Both the position numbers and the translations under genes were made by a program. Positions 36,000 through 47,696 of a stretch of 64,000 bases of DNA are shown one piece after another. Under the pieces are notes generated by a model. It ran no database searches and was not told the DNA's origin. It saw only the letters and a program-made list of their open reading frames with translations. Every line of letters starts with the position of its first letter. Position 1 is the first letter of the stretch. Origin of the DNA: Voacanga thouarsii (Eukaryota; Streptophyta; Magnoliopsida; Gentianales; Apocynaceae); contig JANUWF010002066.1 of assembly GCA_026120185.1 (NCBI GenBank), positions 310,001 through 374,000 on the forward strand, written 5' to 3'.

Positions 36000-37600
36000 T
36001 AGAATAGGATAGGAAAGGAAAAGAAAATATGAAAGGTAGAAGAAAAGGAAAGAGAAGGAAAGAAGGGAAAAGAAATAGATAGTCAATGAAAACAAGTCCC
36101 TCAACACTCTTTACAATGCCTAACTCAAAATGCCTCTAGCCACTTTACTCGCATTCAAGCAAGTAGTACTAAATTACCACTTAATTCACCAATAAAAAAT
36201 TAGCTCCCCTCAACAAACCATAATCAAGTCACAGCTCCACCACAATGATACCAATTGTTCTACAACAAGTTTCAATATAACCAACACTACTGCAACTCAC
36301 ACTTCACAACTTAATCAAACAATCAACATACTCCTTCTCACAATTGCCATGGCAGAAACTCAACAATCCACAATTTAAAACTTAAATCACCAGTCAACCA
36401 ACACAAATTATCAATTTCAAATTCACAATCTTTCAACACCAAATCCACAATATAACTAAAAAAAATCACAACTCAGTAAAAGTAGCTCAACATATATTAA
36501 TTCAATCAAAATGGCAAAATAGTAGTTCTAATTTCCTAAACAGCTCAAATTATAACAACTCAATAGTTTAAATTCCACAATCATATATTCAAATCCAATT
36601 CTAGCAGTGTTGATGAATATTTAGTAACTTTTCACATAACCCAAAATTAAAGAGAGGTTTTCAAATGTCAAAAATTTCACCACAAGTAGCTCAATTTTTG
36701 AACCCTAATGTTTGGTACAGATAGTTTGAAGCTCGATTGTACGTCAAGTTAACCATGGAGATCTTCAAGGAAAATTTAAAAGCCTGCACAGGTTATTTTA
36801 TCCACGGTTTTCAATGCTAATGATAAAAGAAAAGGGATTTGCATCTGCAATTGAAATGTTAGTGCAGTTCGATCAATCAAAGAAGAGGAATGCAGTTCAC
36901 AGATTTTTGAATGGGTACAAAAGTCTAAATCGCGCGGGAAATAGGATTTTATGGAATGAATTGGATAATGGGTAAGAAATATTAGTGCATGGCGGTGAAG
37001 GATTGAGGAAATAGATTGTCACTGTCTAAGGTTTGAATGATATGAGGAAAAAGAAAGAGAAAGAAATATTTTATTTTTTTAGGATTCAAAGCTACAGAAC
37101 GCCATAATTCATGACTTGCACGTTATCGTCAGCCTTCAGAACTTTGAAATCTAAAGCTAAAACGATATCGTTAGACTTATGAACAAATGCGCGGTGCCAT
37201 AGGGTATGAAGTCTATGGTGTCGTGCACATTTTTGTGTAATGAAGTTTATAATTGAAAGGACAACATTTTTGTTCATCCGAATGCACGACGATGTCGTGT
37301 ATAACTTGTACGACCCCATGGCTTCTTAGAACTTTCAATTTTTTTTTTTATTTTAAATGGCATGGCGCTATAGATCATGAGGTCCACCACGTCGTGCACT
37401 TTTAGGAAATGCACAATTCACTATTTTTTATGTGAAATTAAAGCAAATAAAGTATTAAAAATAATATTTATAATCACTAAACTCAAATTAAAATGGCATA
37501 ACATAAACATAACTAAAGATAAAACAAAGCTATAGATAAAGAAGAAATGAACAACTGTCCTAATCTAATATAAACTTTATTCATATGCATAGAGAAGAAT
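36000..37600 (-). other. Spacer between Gypsy gag and the second ORF
   Basis: About 1.6 kb where pol would be expected. I find no DSGA-type protease, RT (YVDD or YMDD) or integrase signature on either strand. The part 37080-37400 repeats the GATGTCGTG and GCGGTGCCAT phrases found in the LTRs. Confidence 0.5.
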
Positions 37601-37607
37601 GAAGAGA

Positions 37608-38700
37608 TCAAAGTTTTCCACGCCCTCCACGTGAATTTTCTTTTGTGTTGGCTGGCACGGTTTCTAAAGGTCTTTCGAAGAGCATCTTAGCCAATTGTCC
37701 AATTTGTCTTTTAAGATTATCGATGGATGCCTCTTGATTTCTCATTGAAGTTTTAACATTTTGGAAACGGTTGTCCATAGAATTGACCAAATTTATAACA
37801 TGTTCTTCCAAAGATGGCTTTAGTTATGCTTGAGAAGGTGAAGGAGGTACGCAATAAGGTAAAGGTGTTTGTGGTTTTTAAGCAAAGTTAGCTTGTCCAA
37901 TTTAGGGTCTCATTTGGCTTTATCCTTGACCACCCCAAGAGAAGTTTGAATAATTCCTCCAATTGGAGTTGTAGGTATTATCAGAGGGTAGATTGTTTTG
38001 TCTTTGATTGCCTACATAGTCTACTTGCTCACATTGTCCATTCCCATCTCCCATTCCTTGACATGGTTTGGGTGCCTCCACTACAAAAGTCATAGCTCAT
38101 CAATTATTTTTAGGGTCCTATATTCATCTTGTCCACTTTCCTAATTATGGCTTCTAGCTTAGCTTCCAAAAATGCCATTATATCCACATTATCCATTCCT
38201 TGAATTTTGGTCCTTGATTTTTGTATCCCCCAAGAATTGTTGTTCAATGAGATATGTTCCATTAAATCAAAAAGCTCTTTTGGGATTTTAAATGAAGCAG
38301 TTCCTCCTGAAGAAGCATCCGCCATTTGTTTTGAAGATAAATTCAATCTATTGTAAAAGTTAACATTTGTAACTCAAGGGCAAAACCATACTGAGGGCAT
38401 TTTCTAATCAATTCCTTAAATCTTTCCCAAGTATCATGAATTGTTTCACTATCTAATTGAGAGAATGAAAAGATGTCATTTCTTAGCTTAGCCACTTTAG
38501 CAGCGGGAAAATAATTAGCAAGAAAATTTTCAACCAATTGTTTCCAAGTGGTACTAGAACCAGTAAGTAATAATTTCAACTATAATTTCGCACAGTCCCT
38601 CAAGGAGAATGGAAATAACCTCAACATAATTATATCATCTGATACTACATTTAGTTTAAGTGTATCACAAATTTCTAATAAAGAAGCAAAATGGGTATTA
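37608..38700 (-). pseudogene. Athila/Tat-type Gypsy gag, decayed
   Basis: Read right to left: a gag core at 38343-38579 (STTWKQLVENFLANYFPAAK, AKLRNDIFSFSQLDSETIHD, WERFKELIRKCPQYG), then 38110-38346 (ADASSGGTASFKIPKELFDL, MEHISLNN, DNVDIMAFLEAKLEAI). A nucleocapsid remnant with NWRNYSNFSWGGQG at about 37911-37952 follows, and finally 37608-37811 (NRFQNVKTSMRNQEASIDNL, KRQIGQLAKMLFERP). These blocks occur in this order in plant Athila/Tat gag proteins. The zinc-knuckle cysteines are not intact, and stops separate the pieces. It would form the particle of the element. Confidence 0.85.
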
Positions 38701-39326
38701 GGGTCCTTAGCCAATATTAAATTATCTAGATAAAAATAGGCTTGATTTCAAAATTCTTTGCATCTACTCTAAGTCTCACAATACTTGAATTTGCACTAGA
38801 AAGAGTAAGCCTAACATATCACCTATTGTCCTGTTCCAATTTCTATTTCTATTTCCATTTCCACCTTGGTTAACTTCCATGTTTAAACCAAATTCACTTG
38901 AAGTATTTGACTGCATAAAGGCTTTTAAGGCTTTTTTTTTTTTGCTCTCAACACAACTTCCTAAAATTTCTTTCTATTTTACTATCAAAACTAATCAATG
39001 CCTTACCCAAGTCTCTTCTATGTATACACATGAAATATTTCATACCAAGTAAAACCAAGAAAACTTAACTACTATTCAAATCAAAATAATACATGTATGG
39101 ATATTAAGATATGATCAATGATAAATTATACATAACAAAATAAAAGTCAATGCCTAAATTCTTCACATGAAATTAATAAAACATAATGAAAATCTATAAA
39201 ATCAAAGTATCTTCACAAAACATGCACTATCAAATTAGTAACAAAAATAAACATAAAAATTATAAACAAACTAAAATAACAATTGAAATAATGAAACTCA
39301 AGTGGTTTTATGATATTGCCGCACGG

Positions 39327-39344
39327 TCCCCAACAATGACACTA
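39327..39344 (-). promoter_or_regulatory. Gypsy primer binding site
   Basis: On the minus strand the sequence TAGTGTCATTGTTGGGGA follows the 5' LTR end. It is a decayed form of TGGCGCCGTTGCCGGGGA, the primer-site context of Athila/Tat elements. It fixes the orientation of the element as minus. Confidence 0.75.
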
Positions 39345-39744
39345 AAAACTTGTTAGTATACATGAATAATTTGTGCTATGTATATAAAATAGATCCAATA
39401 TTCAACTAAGTTTTAAGAAAAAAATATTAATTTAACTCACATACATACACATTTTAGGCAAGTATACCCATTATGTAGTATAGAGTGTGGTTGGTAAGTA
39501 TTGAAGATCCCAATGAATGCACGCCAACTACCACTACTTTCTCCCAAGTTTCATTGTCCAATCAATTAAAATAAAAAAATATAAACAACTAATTATCACA
39601 AGTCAAATGGTCAAGAGTGTCGCAATGAAAAATATACCCAATTTTCAAGATAAAGCCAAAAGATTACTAAAGCAAAATCAAAATAGGAAAAAAAGGATTA
39701 GCCATTCAATTGAAGAAAAATCCCCATTTACATCTAAGCATTAA

Positions 39745-39885
39745 TCATTCAATTAATCAATATCTAATTCAAATATTGGTAAGATTTTCTAAATAAATTG
39801 AAATTCACTCTTTTAGTCATTCAATTAATCAATATCTAATTCAAATATTGGTAAGATTTTCTAAATAAATTGAAATTCACTCTTT
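39745..39885. repeat. 72-bp tandem duplication in the Gypsy LTR
   Basis: TCATTCAATTAATCAATATC begins at 39745 and again at 39817, and the following ~68 bp are identical. The partner LTR at about 25043 has one copy, so this arose after insertion. Confidence 0.9.
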
Positions 39886-40865
39886 CTCAAGTAATAAATG
39901 TCTTGCCCTTAAGCCCAATCCATAGGTATCTCTATTCATATAAATCAAACCTAAGAATGTATAAAATTAAGGAATTCAAAACCCAAGCCAAAAAGTCATA
40001 AAATCGCTATCTCTAGGTGATCTCATAACCTCATCTATCACTAAGTTCTAAATCCCCCCAATTCTTTCTCAAGTTCATTAAGGGACCACAAATCTATTGG
40101 ATCAACATACAACGGAACCCATCTTATACATCCTTTCTCCATTTCAATATAAGAGTATTACCCAAATATTCAATCAAATCAATCAAAATCCAAGTGATAG
40201 ATTACACAAAATAGATAATAATAGATCAAATAACAATCAAATACAAGAGTAATATATGGTACAATCCTTTAGTTACAACTCAATCAAATAGATCTAGTAA
40301 TCATAAAGTCAAATTAAAGAGAATTAAAAGAAAGAACTTATAGACAATGATCCTTCTTCTTCCTTGCAATCTTCCTTTGGGTACCCCTTTTTCTTTTTCA
40401 AATCACCTTAGATCTTCTCTTCTTGGCCTTCTCTTACGGTTCCAAAGGATTTTCTCAAAGTTTTCTTCTATTTTTCTCTTGCCTCTTCTTTTATCTTCAA
40501 AGAAAATAGTATATATAAGTTAGGTAGTCGAAACCCTCGAAGTCTGCAAAATAGTGTGTCATTTGCAATGTTGCATGGTGCCATGGAAGGTGGCTTGCAC
40601 GTCTTCGTGCATGCTCTGATGCTTTAGGTTTCTTTCAAAACAACATCATGACTCTTGATTTCTTCATGTGCTGGAAATATGCACGACGCCATAACTCGCG
40701 CGATGCACAGCACCGTCGAGCTTCAAATCCCTACTCTTTCGGACTTTTGGACTTGCATGGTACCATGACATATGGGGTGTATGACGTCGTGGACCTCTAA
40801 ATTCTTGACTCTTGACCTTTTGGTCTTGCACACTGCCTTGCAAGACGAGGGTGACGGCGCTATAG

Positions 40866-42730
40866 TGAAGGCTTAAAATAGCAAAAATCATCAAAACGAA
40901 AAATTTACCTCTATAATTGAATGACCATTTTCGCACTGATGTAGAAGTCTGTACAAGGATAATTGAAGTTATTGGATCACGTCCTTGTAAACGTCGATTG
41001 CGTCTCATTCATGCGAAGCTTTTGATCTTCCGAAATGGTACCCGTAACACAACTGGTGAGAGCTTAAAGATTGGGTTTTGACAAGCCTTTGGTGAAAGCT
41101 TCACAAAAGCTCTCTATGAATGTGTTTTGTTTTTTGTGAAAGAAAAATGAAGCACGAAAAGCTGGGTTTCCTTTGCTTACCAAAACCATAAACCACTTAT
41201 CTTTCTCTTTATTCATTTTCATCAAATTCCCCTAGAGAGAATCCATCCGTATGAAAACAGAAAGTATCCATACTTTCTGTTATCCTTCACGTGAAACAAC
41301 ACGGGATTCATCCCGTGTTTTTTTTTAATAATTTTAATTTAATTAATTAATTAATTTAATAATTATTTTTTAATTTTATTTTACCCTTAGTCTTATTCAT
41401 TGGGCCAGATAAAATTATTTATTCTTAGGCTTGAATACCCATAAATAATAATTCTCAATTATTTATTTTTTAGGCTTCCTTAAACAGCCCAATAAATAAT
41501 TAACAAGCCCAAATAGACCAATATAAAATTTCATACATTTTATCTAGTTTATATCCAGATTAATTTTTTAATTATTCAATCTGGGCCTTGGGTCCTGAAT
41601 AATTAATTAACCAATTAAACTAGATAAAATAAATACTCTCTCTTGGACCTTTTTATTTTATTCTAGTCCAATAATAAATTAGACTAATAAAATAAAACCC
41701 ATAATTATCAAGACTAATTTCATAATCCAAATCTTTCATGACTTAAGGGCCATTTCGGGGACTAAAAAACACACCGCCTTGGCTACTAAAATGACCAAAA
41801 TACCCATATTATATAAATAGTTATATTTTGTATTTTAAATATTTTCTAATATCACCATAAGAAAATATTGACCCCAAAGACAATGCTGCATTAGCAAAGT
41901 CTTCGAACTACAGATGTAATGACTAAAATATCTCTCTACGCATCGCCGTGTATTTAGAGAGGAAGAGTGTACTAACACATCTCTAAAAAACATCTACTAT
42001 CTTTAGACCTCTAATCCAATGGTCCACAACTCTTGGAATGTTTTCACTTTCCAAGAGAGTAACTATAAAGTAAACATCCAAGTCATATTCCCCAGAGCCC
42101 TGGATAATTAGATCATTTGAACAGTCACAATGGGCGATATAGCGTAAAAGTTATCTTGTATAAATCTGTCTTAACTAACTAGTCACATATACCCAGCATA
42201 CAAGTATATTAGCTCTACGAAAAAACTTTAACTACAACATGTCAAAATATATGCTTCTAACTTCGTCAAACTACCAACTCATACTCAAGCCGTAGAGTAT
42301 TAGTCCATACTGTAGCAGTAATAATTTGGGTTTCTTCTAAATAATACTTTTAGAAACTACTATTACAGGTCCTATTCTATGTATTCAAAATACGCTCATG
42401 CTATGAAGTGAGTGGACTACTCACTGGCTAAAGGTAAGCCATTCCACATTTGAAATTCATAACACAATATCCTAAACATGATGAGATTCTCATTCTCATC
42501 AATCGGTTAAGAACAAACATTTATGTGTTAAGTACCCCATGATCTATGTCTTATTGTGAGAGGCCACCATCCATATGCATCACTTACTTAAATACAACGG
42601 GTCCTTTCCAAACGAAAATCATGCACAAATAAAATGTAAATTCACAAATAAATTTTAAGAATCAATTCTTTTATTAATAAATTTGATAATTATATCAAAT
42701 AAATTATTCTAGAAAGAATATATTCCAACA
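40866..42730 (-). mobile_element. Angela-like solo LTR with perfect TATAG duplication
   Basis: It starts TGAAGGCTTAAAATAG and ends ATATATTCCAACA, flanked by TATAG at 40861-40865 and 42731-42735. The partner LTR reads CGCTATAGGTTTCC without interruption (about 26070-26083). On the minus strand it starts TGTTGGAATATATTC. It is 1865 bp with no coding sequence. It is clearly the same family as 43575-45305, sharing TTTTAAATATTTTCTAATAT and TGACTAAAATA blocks. Confidence 0.85.
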
Positions 42731-42908
42731 TATAGGTTTCCAAAGTTGTTCTTTTTTAATCTTTTTCTCCTTGAAATCTCTTCTTATTTCAACTCTCTTC
42801 ATCTACTTCAAGAAAAGAGAAAATGGGGAAGATAAATAACTATCTATAATGAATTTTAAGAATTTCAACCTCCAATGCTATGTAAAATGTGCATGTAATG
42901 ATCAAACA

Positions 42909-43574
42909 TTAGTTTAGCACAACGTCATTGACGTCTGCAAGAGCTATTAGAGATATTTGTCTTTGTTTTGATAGTAACATTTGGTTTTGAAAGATTGCTA
43001 TTACATTCCCAATATTTATTAAAATTTGATTTTGGCATTGTTATTCAAACAAAAATATTCTATTAAATTTCATAAATTTTTAATAAAGATATTTTTAAAT
43101 AACTCTTTAATATATCGTAGATATTTAAATAATGATCTGTATATTTTAAAACGTACCAATAATTCATTATATCATACAAAATCTCACAAATACATTAAGT
43201 TGTTTCCTACTACTGAGACTTTCTTATGATATCTTAGACTTGGTCGTATTAATCTAAATAGGATTCAAAGACTTGTAAAAAACGTCCTTTATGTGACTTA
43301 AACCTTTTTAAATTTGTGAATCTTATTTGGAAGGTAAAATGACCAAAAGATTATTTCTTTCAAAAGGAAATAAAGCCAAGAAAGTTTTGGAATAGTGCAC
43401 TCTAACGTATGTGGACTAATAAATATCCAACCAGAGGTGAGTATGAGTATTTCATTACTTTTACAGATAATTACTCAATATATGGATTTATTTACTTAAT
43501 AACTCATAAGCCTGAAGCCTTAGAAAGATTCAAAGAATTTAAGACTAAGCTTGAAGGCCTTGAAAGGGAAAAAC
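42909..43574 (+). pseudogene. Copia-B GAG-pre-integrase and integrase, first part
   Basis: After the TTAGT flank, the frame FSTTSLTSARAIRDICLCFD leads to an open stretch 43026-43229 (LFKQKYSIKFH, GAG-pre-integrase lead-in). YLRLGRINLNRIQRLVK follows at about 43231-43281, with the zinc-binding His of RLGH changed to Arg. The integrase core start is SNVCGLINIQPRGEYEYFIT and FTDNYSIYGFIYLI, whose D in FTD.YS is retained, then KPEALERFKEFKTKLE. It is cut at about 43574 by the solo LTR-like insert. Confidence 0.8.
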
Positions 43575-45305
43575 ACAGAGCACGCAGCGGAAGCGAAAAC
43601 TGAAAAAAAAACTAAAGAACTGGAAACCCGAATAGAGTCGGCGCCGGTCCCACTCTGGCGGGAATCTGAGGTTAAAAATTTCTAACATTTTCTTCTTGTT
43701 CTCAAAGATGGTTGGACCGGAATGTGTGCAGCTGGGGTAGGTGCGCTAGTAGAAACCTCTGGTGCGATTCCTGCAAACCTCCTACTTCGTCTTTGCATAT
43801 ATGTGAACGTCAACCTCTCGATCTTCTAGTATATGGCCTGCTTAATTCCATTTGGTGAACAACTCACAGACTAAGGAACTTTTCCTGGAGAGAGAGTGAG
43901 AGTGAGAGGTGTCTCTTTTTTTCACAGAGAAGAAGCCGTGAAAACAACATTGTTTTCTATTCTCCTGTTTAACCTAAATAAAATCGTAGGTTAAATTGGA
44001 CTGGCCCATTGGACTCTTATTTAGTCTTTTAGACTTAATTAATTATTCCAATTAGAACCAAATAAATGGCCCAATTAATAATTAATTTTCTAGCCCAAAT
44101 AAACTAGTTCAAGAAATAAGCCTATATTAGTTTAGTCCCAAGTTAATCTTTAATTATTTAAACTGGGTCAATACCCTGAATAATTAATTAACCCACCAAA
44201 CTAATTTTAATTAATTCTCTCTCTGCATGGACCTTTATTTTATTCTAACCCAACAATTAAATCAAGCTATTTAAATAAAATAAATTCCATTTAATTTAAG
44301 ATCAGTTCATTAACCTGTATTTAATTAGGACTCACGGTCTATACTGGGGACCAAAAGACATACCGTCTTAGCTACTAAAATGACCAAAATACCCTTGTCA
44401 TATAATTAGCTATAGTTTGCATTTTAAATATTTTCTAATATCACCATAAAAAAATATTGACCCCAAGGATAGTGCTGCGTTAGCAAAGTCTCCGACCTAC
44501 AGGTGTAATGACTAAAATACCCCTCTATACATCGCCGTACATTTAGAGAGAAAGAAGTGTACTAACACCTCTCTAAATGACATCTACCATCCTTAGACTT
44601 CTAGTCCAATGATCCACGACTTCCTGGATTGTTTCCACTTTCCAAGAGAGCTACCCTAAAGCAATCATCTAAATCATGTTTTTCAGGGCCCTGGATATTT
44701 AGATCATTCAGACAACCACAATGGGCGATATAGTATAGAAACTATCTTGTACAAGTCTGTCTTAACTAACTAGTCACACACACCCAACATGCAAGTATAT
44801 TGGTCCTATGATAAAACCTCAACTATAGCATATCAAAGTTTATGCTTCCAACTTTGTCAGACCACGAACTCACACTCAAGTCGTAGAGTACTAGTCTACG
44901 CTGTAGCGGTAGTAGTCTAGGTTTCTACCGTATAGTACTTTTATAAATCACTACTACAGGTTCTATTCTACGTATTCAAAATACGCTTATGTCATGAAGT
45001 GAATGGACTACTCACTGGGTAAAGGTAAGTCATTCCCTATTTAGAATTCACAACATAATAACCTAGACATGATAAGATTCTCATTCTCATCAATCGGTTA
45101 CGAATAAATATTTATATATTAAGTAACTCGTGATCCATACCTTACTGTGAAAGACCTCCATTCACATGGACCACTTACTTAAACACAATGGGTATTTTCC
45201 AAACGTAATTGTGCACAAATAAAAATGTAAATTCACAAATAATTTTTGAAAATAAATTCTTTTATTAAAATATTCGATATTTACATCAGAAATCTAGTCT
45301 AAGAA
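43575..45305 (-). mobile_element. Second copy of the 40866-type solo LTR, in Copia-B integrase
   Basis: About 1.73 kb. It is collinear with 40866-42730 (shared phrases: GCTACTAAAATGACCAAAAT, AATGCTGCATTAGCAAAGTC-like, TCATTCTCATCAATCGGTTA). The left end reads TGAAAGGGAAAAACAC, followed by an ACGCAGCGGAAGCG phrase common near LTR ends in this lineage. The right end is truncated or diverged and lacks a clear CCAACA, so the right boundary (about 45305) is approximate and no target duplication is evident. Confidence 0.7.
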
Positions 45306-47670
45306 GCAGTTATGTAAGAATATTAAGACACTTCAATTAGATCGAAGTAGAGAATATTTATCCCACGACTGTGGATTATACTTGTCAGAAAGTAGGATTT
45401 CATCTCAACTAAGTGCTCCTCAATAAAATAGAGCTGCAAAAAAGAGAAACAGAACATCGTTAGACATGGTCAGGTTAATGTTAGGCTTCTCTACACTCAG
45501 CACATCTTTTTAGAAATATGTTATACAAACTGCAATGTATATATTAAATATGGTTCTATCTGAATCTATCCCTAAGACTTTATTAGAATTGTGGAATGAG
45601 CATAAACCTAATTTGACAAGATCAATTTATGTCTATTTGTTGGGTATCCAAAAGGAACTAGGGAATACTATTTTCATAGTCCTCAAGTACAAATGCAATT
45701 TTCTTAAAGGATAAGTATACAAAAGAATGCGAATCCAAGAGTAGAGTTATTCTGGAGGAAACTAAGGAAGATAATCTCAAGCAAATAGTTACAAAAACCT
45801 ATACTCAAGATTCTTGTAGTGGATTCATATCTATGTCACTTAATATGCCAGATTCTAGTGGGAGAAAATAGATATTATACCTTTTATACCCACAAGCTCT
45901 TCAACACATAGAGTGAAAGAACTTCCCATTTCTGTTCAAACTCCAGTTGTTGAGGAATTAGCAGAACAGGTTCCAGTCAACGAAAAAGAAGAAATTCCAA
46001 TCATCCAAGAACCTCCACAGCTTAGGCATTGTAGGAGAGTCATTTGACATTCCTCTAGGTACTTACTTTATGGAGAAGTTTTTCAAGCAATCTCCATTGA
46101 GGAAGAAGAGGATTCCACTACTTATAAAGAAGTTGTAGAGGATATAGACACAGACCATTTGAGGAATGCAATGGATTCAGGAATGAAATCTATGTATACT
46201 AACTCCGTCTAGGAACTTGTAAACTTAGCTAATGGGGTAAAATCTTTTGGATGCAAATGGGTTTATAAAAGAAAAAGAAGAGTAGAGTAGAAACTTTCAA
46301 AAATAGATTGGTTGCAAAAGGTTATACCTAATGAGAAGGTATTGACTATGAAGAAACCTTCTCGTCTGTGACCATGCTAAAGTCTATAAGAATCTTCTTA
46401 TTTATTGCAACTCACTTCGATTATGAAGTATATCAAATGGATGTCAAGATAACATTCCTTAATAGAAATCTTGATGAGTGTATCTATATGGAATAGTCAG
46501 ATGGTTTTATCCAAGAATGTCAAGAACATAAAGTTTGAAAATTTAATAGGTCTATTTATAAGCTTAAGTAAGAGTCTAGATATTAGAATATTAGGTTTGA
46601 TCAAGCCATTAGATCCTTAGTTTTAGTCAACATCCAGATGAACGTTGTGTTTATAAAAGAATTATAGATGGTAAGGTAATTTTTCTCATATTGTATGTTG
46701 ATAACATTCTTCTCATTGGTAATGATGTAGGGATATTAATATCGGTGAAAAACTTATTAGATAAACAGTTTGATATGAAGGACTTGGGAGAAGTAAGATA
46801 TGTTCTAAGCATTCAGATCCTTCATGATAGAAAGAAAACATAGATCGTTTTATCCCACGCTTCATATGTTGACAAAATACTGGCGAGATTTTTAATACAG
46901 AATTCCAAGAAAGGTCTATTGCCTTGCAGACATGGAATTCAATTGTTGCAAAAGAATAGTCCTAAAACTCTTTATGTAGTTGAGTACATGAAACGAGTTC
47001 CTTATGCATCAACTGTAGGAAGTCTCATGTATGCTTTGTGTTACACTTGTCTAGACATTTATTATGTTGTTAGAATGGTAAGTAGATATCAGTTAAACCC
47101 ATGATTAGAACACTGGAAGTAGTGAAGCACATACTCAAGTATCTTCACAGAACTCGAGAATATATGCTAGTTTACTCGGCTCTAGAATTGGTACCTACAG
47201 GTAACATTGATTCTGATTTTCAAGCAGATAGAATTTTTTGCAAGTCCATTTCTGGCTCCGTTTTCACCTTAGGTGGCAATGCAGTTGTATGGAGGTGTAT
47301 CAGACAATCTTGTATTGTTGACTCTACCATAGAAGCTGAATACGTGACAGCTTGTGAGGTAGCTAAAGAAGCAGTATGATTGAAGAAGCTCTTGATAGAA
47401 TTTGAGGTGGTTCCTTCTGCATCTCAAGCCATTAGTTTGTATTGTGACAATAGTGGTACAGTGGCAAATGCAAAAGAACCACGTAACTATCAGCGTAGTA
47501 AACACGTTGAACAAAAATATTACCTATTTAGGGAGATTGTTTAACGTGGAGATATAGAAATGTGTAAGATTTTTTCTGCTGAAAATCTTGCTAATTTTTT
47601 TACTAAATGTTTAACTATAGCAGTTTTTAGAAGTTATATCGAAAGTATGTGTATTTCTGACATATCCAAT
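45306..47670 (+). pseudogene. Copia-B integrase remainder, reverse transcriptase and RNase H
   Basis: The integrase resumes KKQLCKNIKTLQLDRSREYL (Asp retained, Gly-Gly-Glu reads Ser-Arg-Glu), then AAKKRNRTSLDMVR and LELWNEHKPNL. RT runs from about 46170: MDSGMKSMYTNS, GCKWVYKRKRR, DYEETFSSVTMLKSIRIF and YQMDVKITFLNRNLDE. The catalytic box at 46694-46705 reads YVDN instead of YVDD. RNase H follows: RVPYASTVGSLMYALCYT (46919-47104) and, after a frameshift, GSVFTLGGNAVVW and STIEAEYVTACEVAKEAV (47101-47379), SLYCDNSGTVANAKEP and KHVEQKYY. The end falls near 47660. About ten stops and frameshifts make it inactive. Confidence 0.85.
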
Positions 47671-47679
47671 TTACTCTAA

Positions 47680-47696
47680 GACAAGTGAGAGAATTT
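47680..47696 (+). promoter_or_regulatory. Copia-B polypurine tract
   Basis: ACAAGTGAGAGAA lies just before the 3' LTR start TGTTAGATATG. It is in the expected place and purine-rich. Confidence 0.6.

Larger units (their letters stand above)
24655..42908 (-). mobile_element. Athila/Tat-like Gypsy element without pol
   Basis: Long direct repeats 24655-26256 and 39354-42908 (the latter enlarged by a solo LTR) bound an interior read on the minus strand: primer site at 39327-39344, gag at 37608-38700, and a plant-transposon-protein ORF from 35996 leftward, split by a CACTA element. Flanks are TAAGT (24650-24654) and TTAGT (42909-42913). Deleting the element and one flank copy leaves Copia-B protease in frame. 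I find no protease, RT or integrase of its own between gag and the second ORF, so it was probably nonautonomous. Confidence 0.8.
39354..42908 (-). repeat. Gypsy 5' LTR (right side), enlarged by a solo LTR
   Basis: It matches 24655-26256 on both sides of the solo LTR at 40866-42730. Without that insert and its duplicated TATAG it is about 1685 bp, the excess over the 3' LTR being mostly one 72-bp tandem duplication at 39745-39885. It ends ATCAAACA before the TTAGT flank. Confidence 0.85.

Noticed and set aside
37092..37319. 75-codon minus-strand frame as a missing pol piece
   Set aside because: The sequence repeats LTR-like phrases (GTCGTGCA, GGTGCCAT) and has no protease or polymerase motif.
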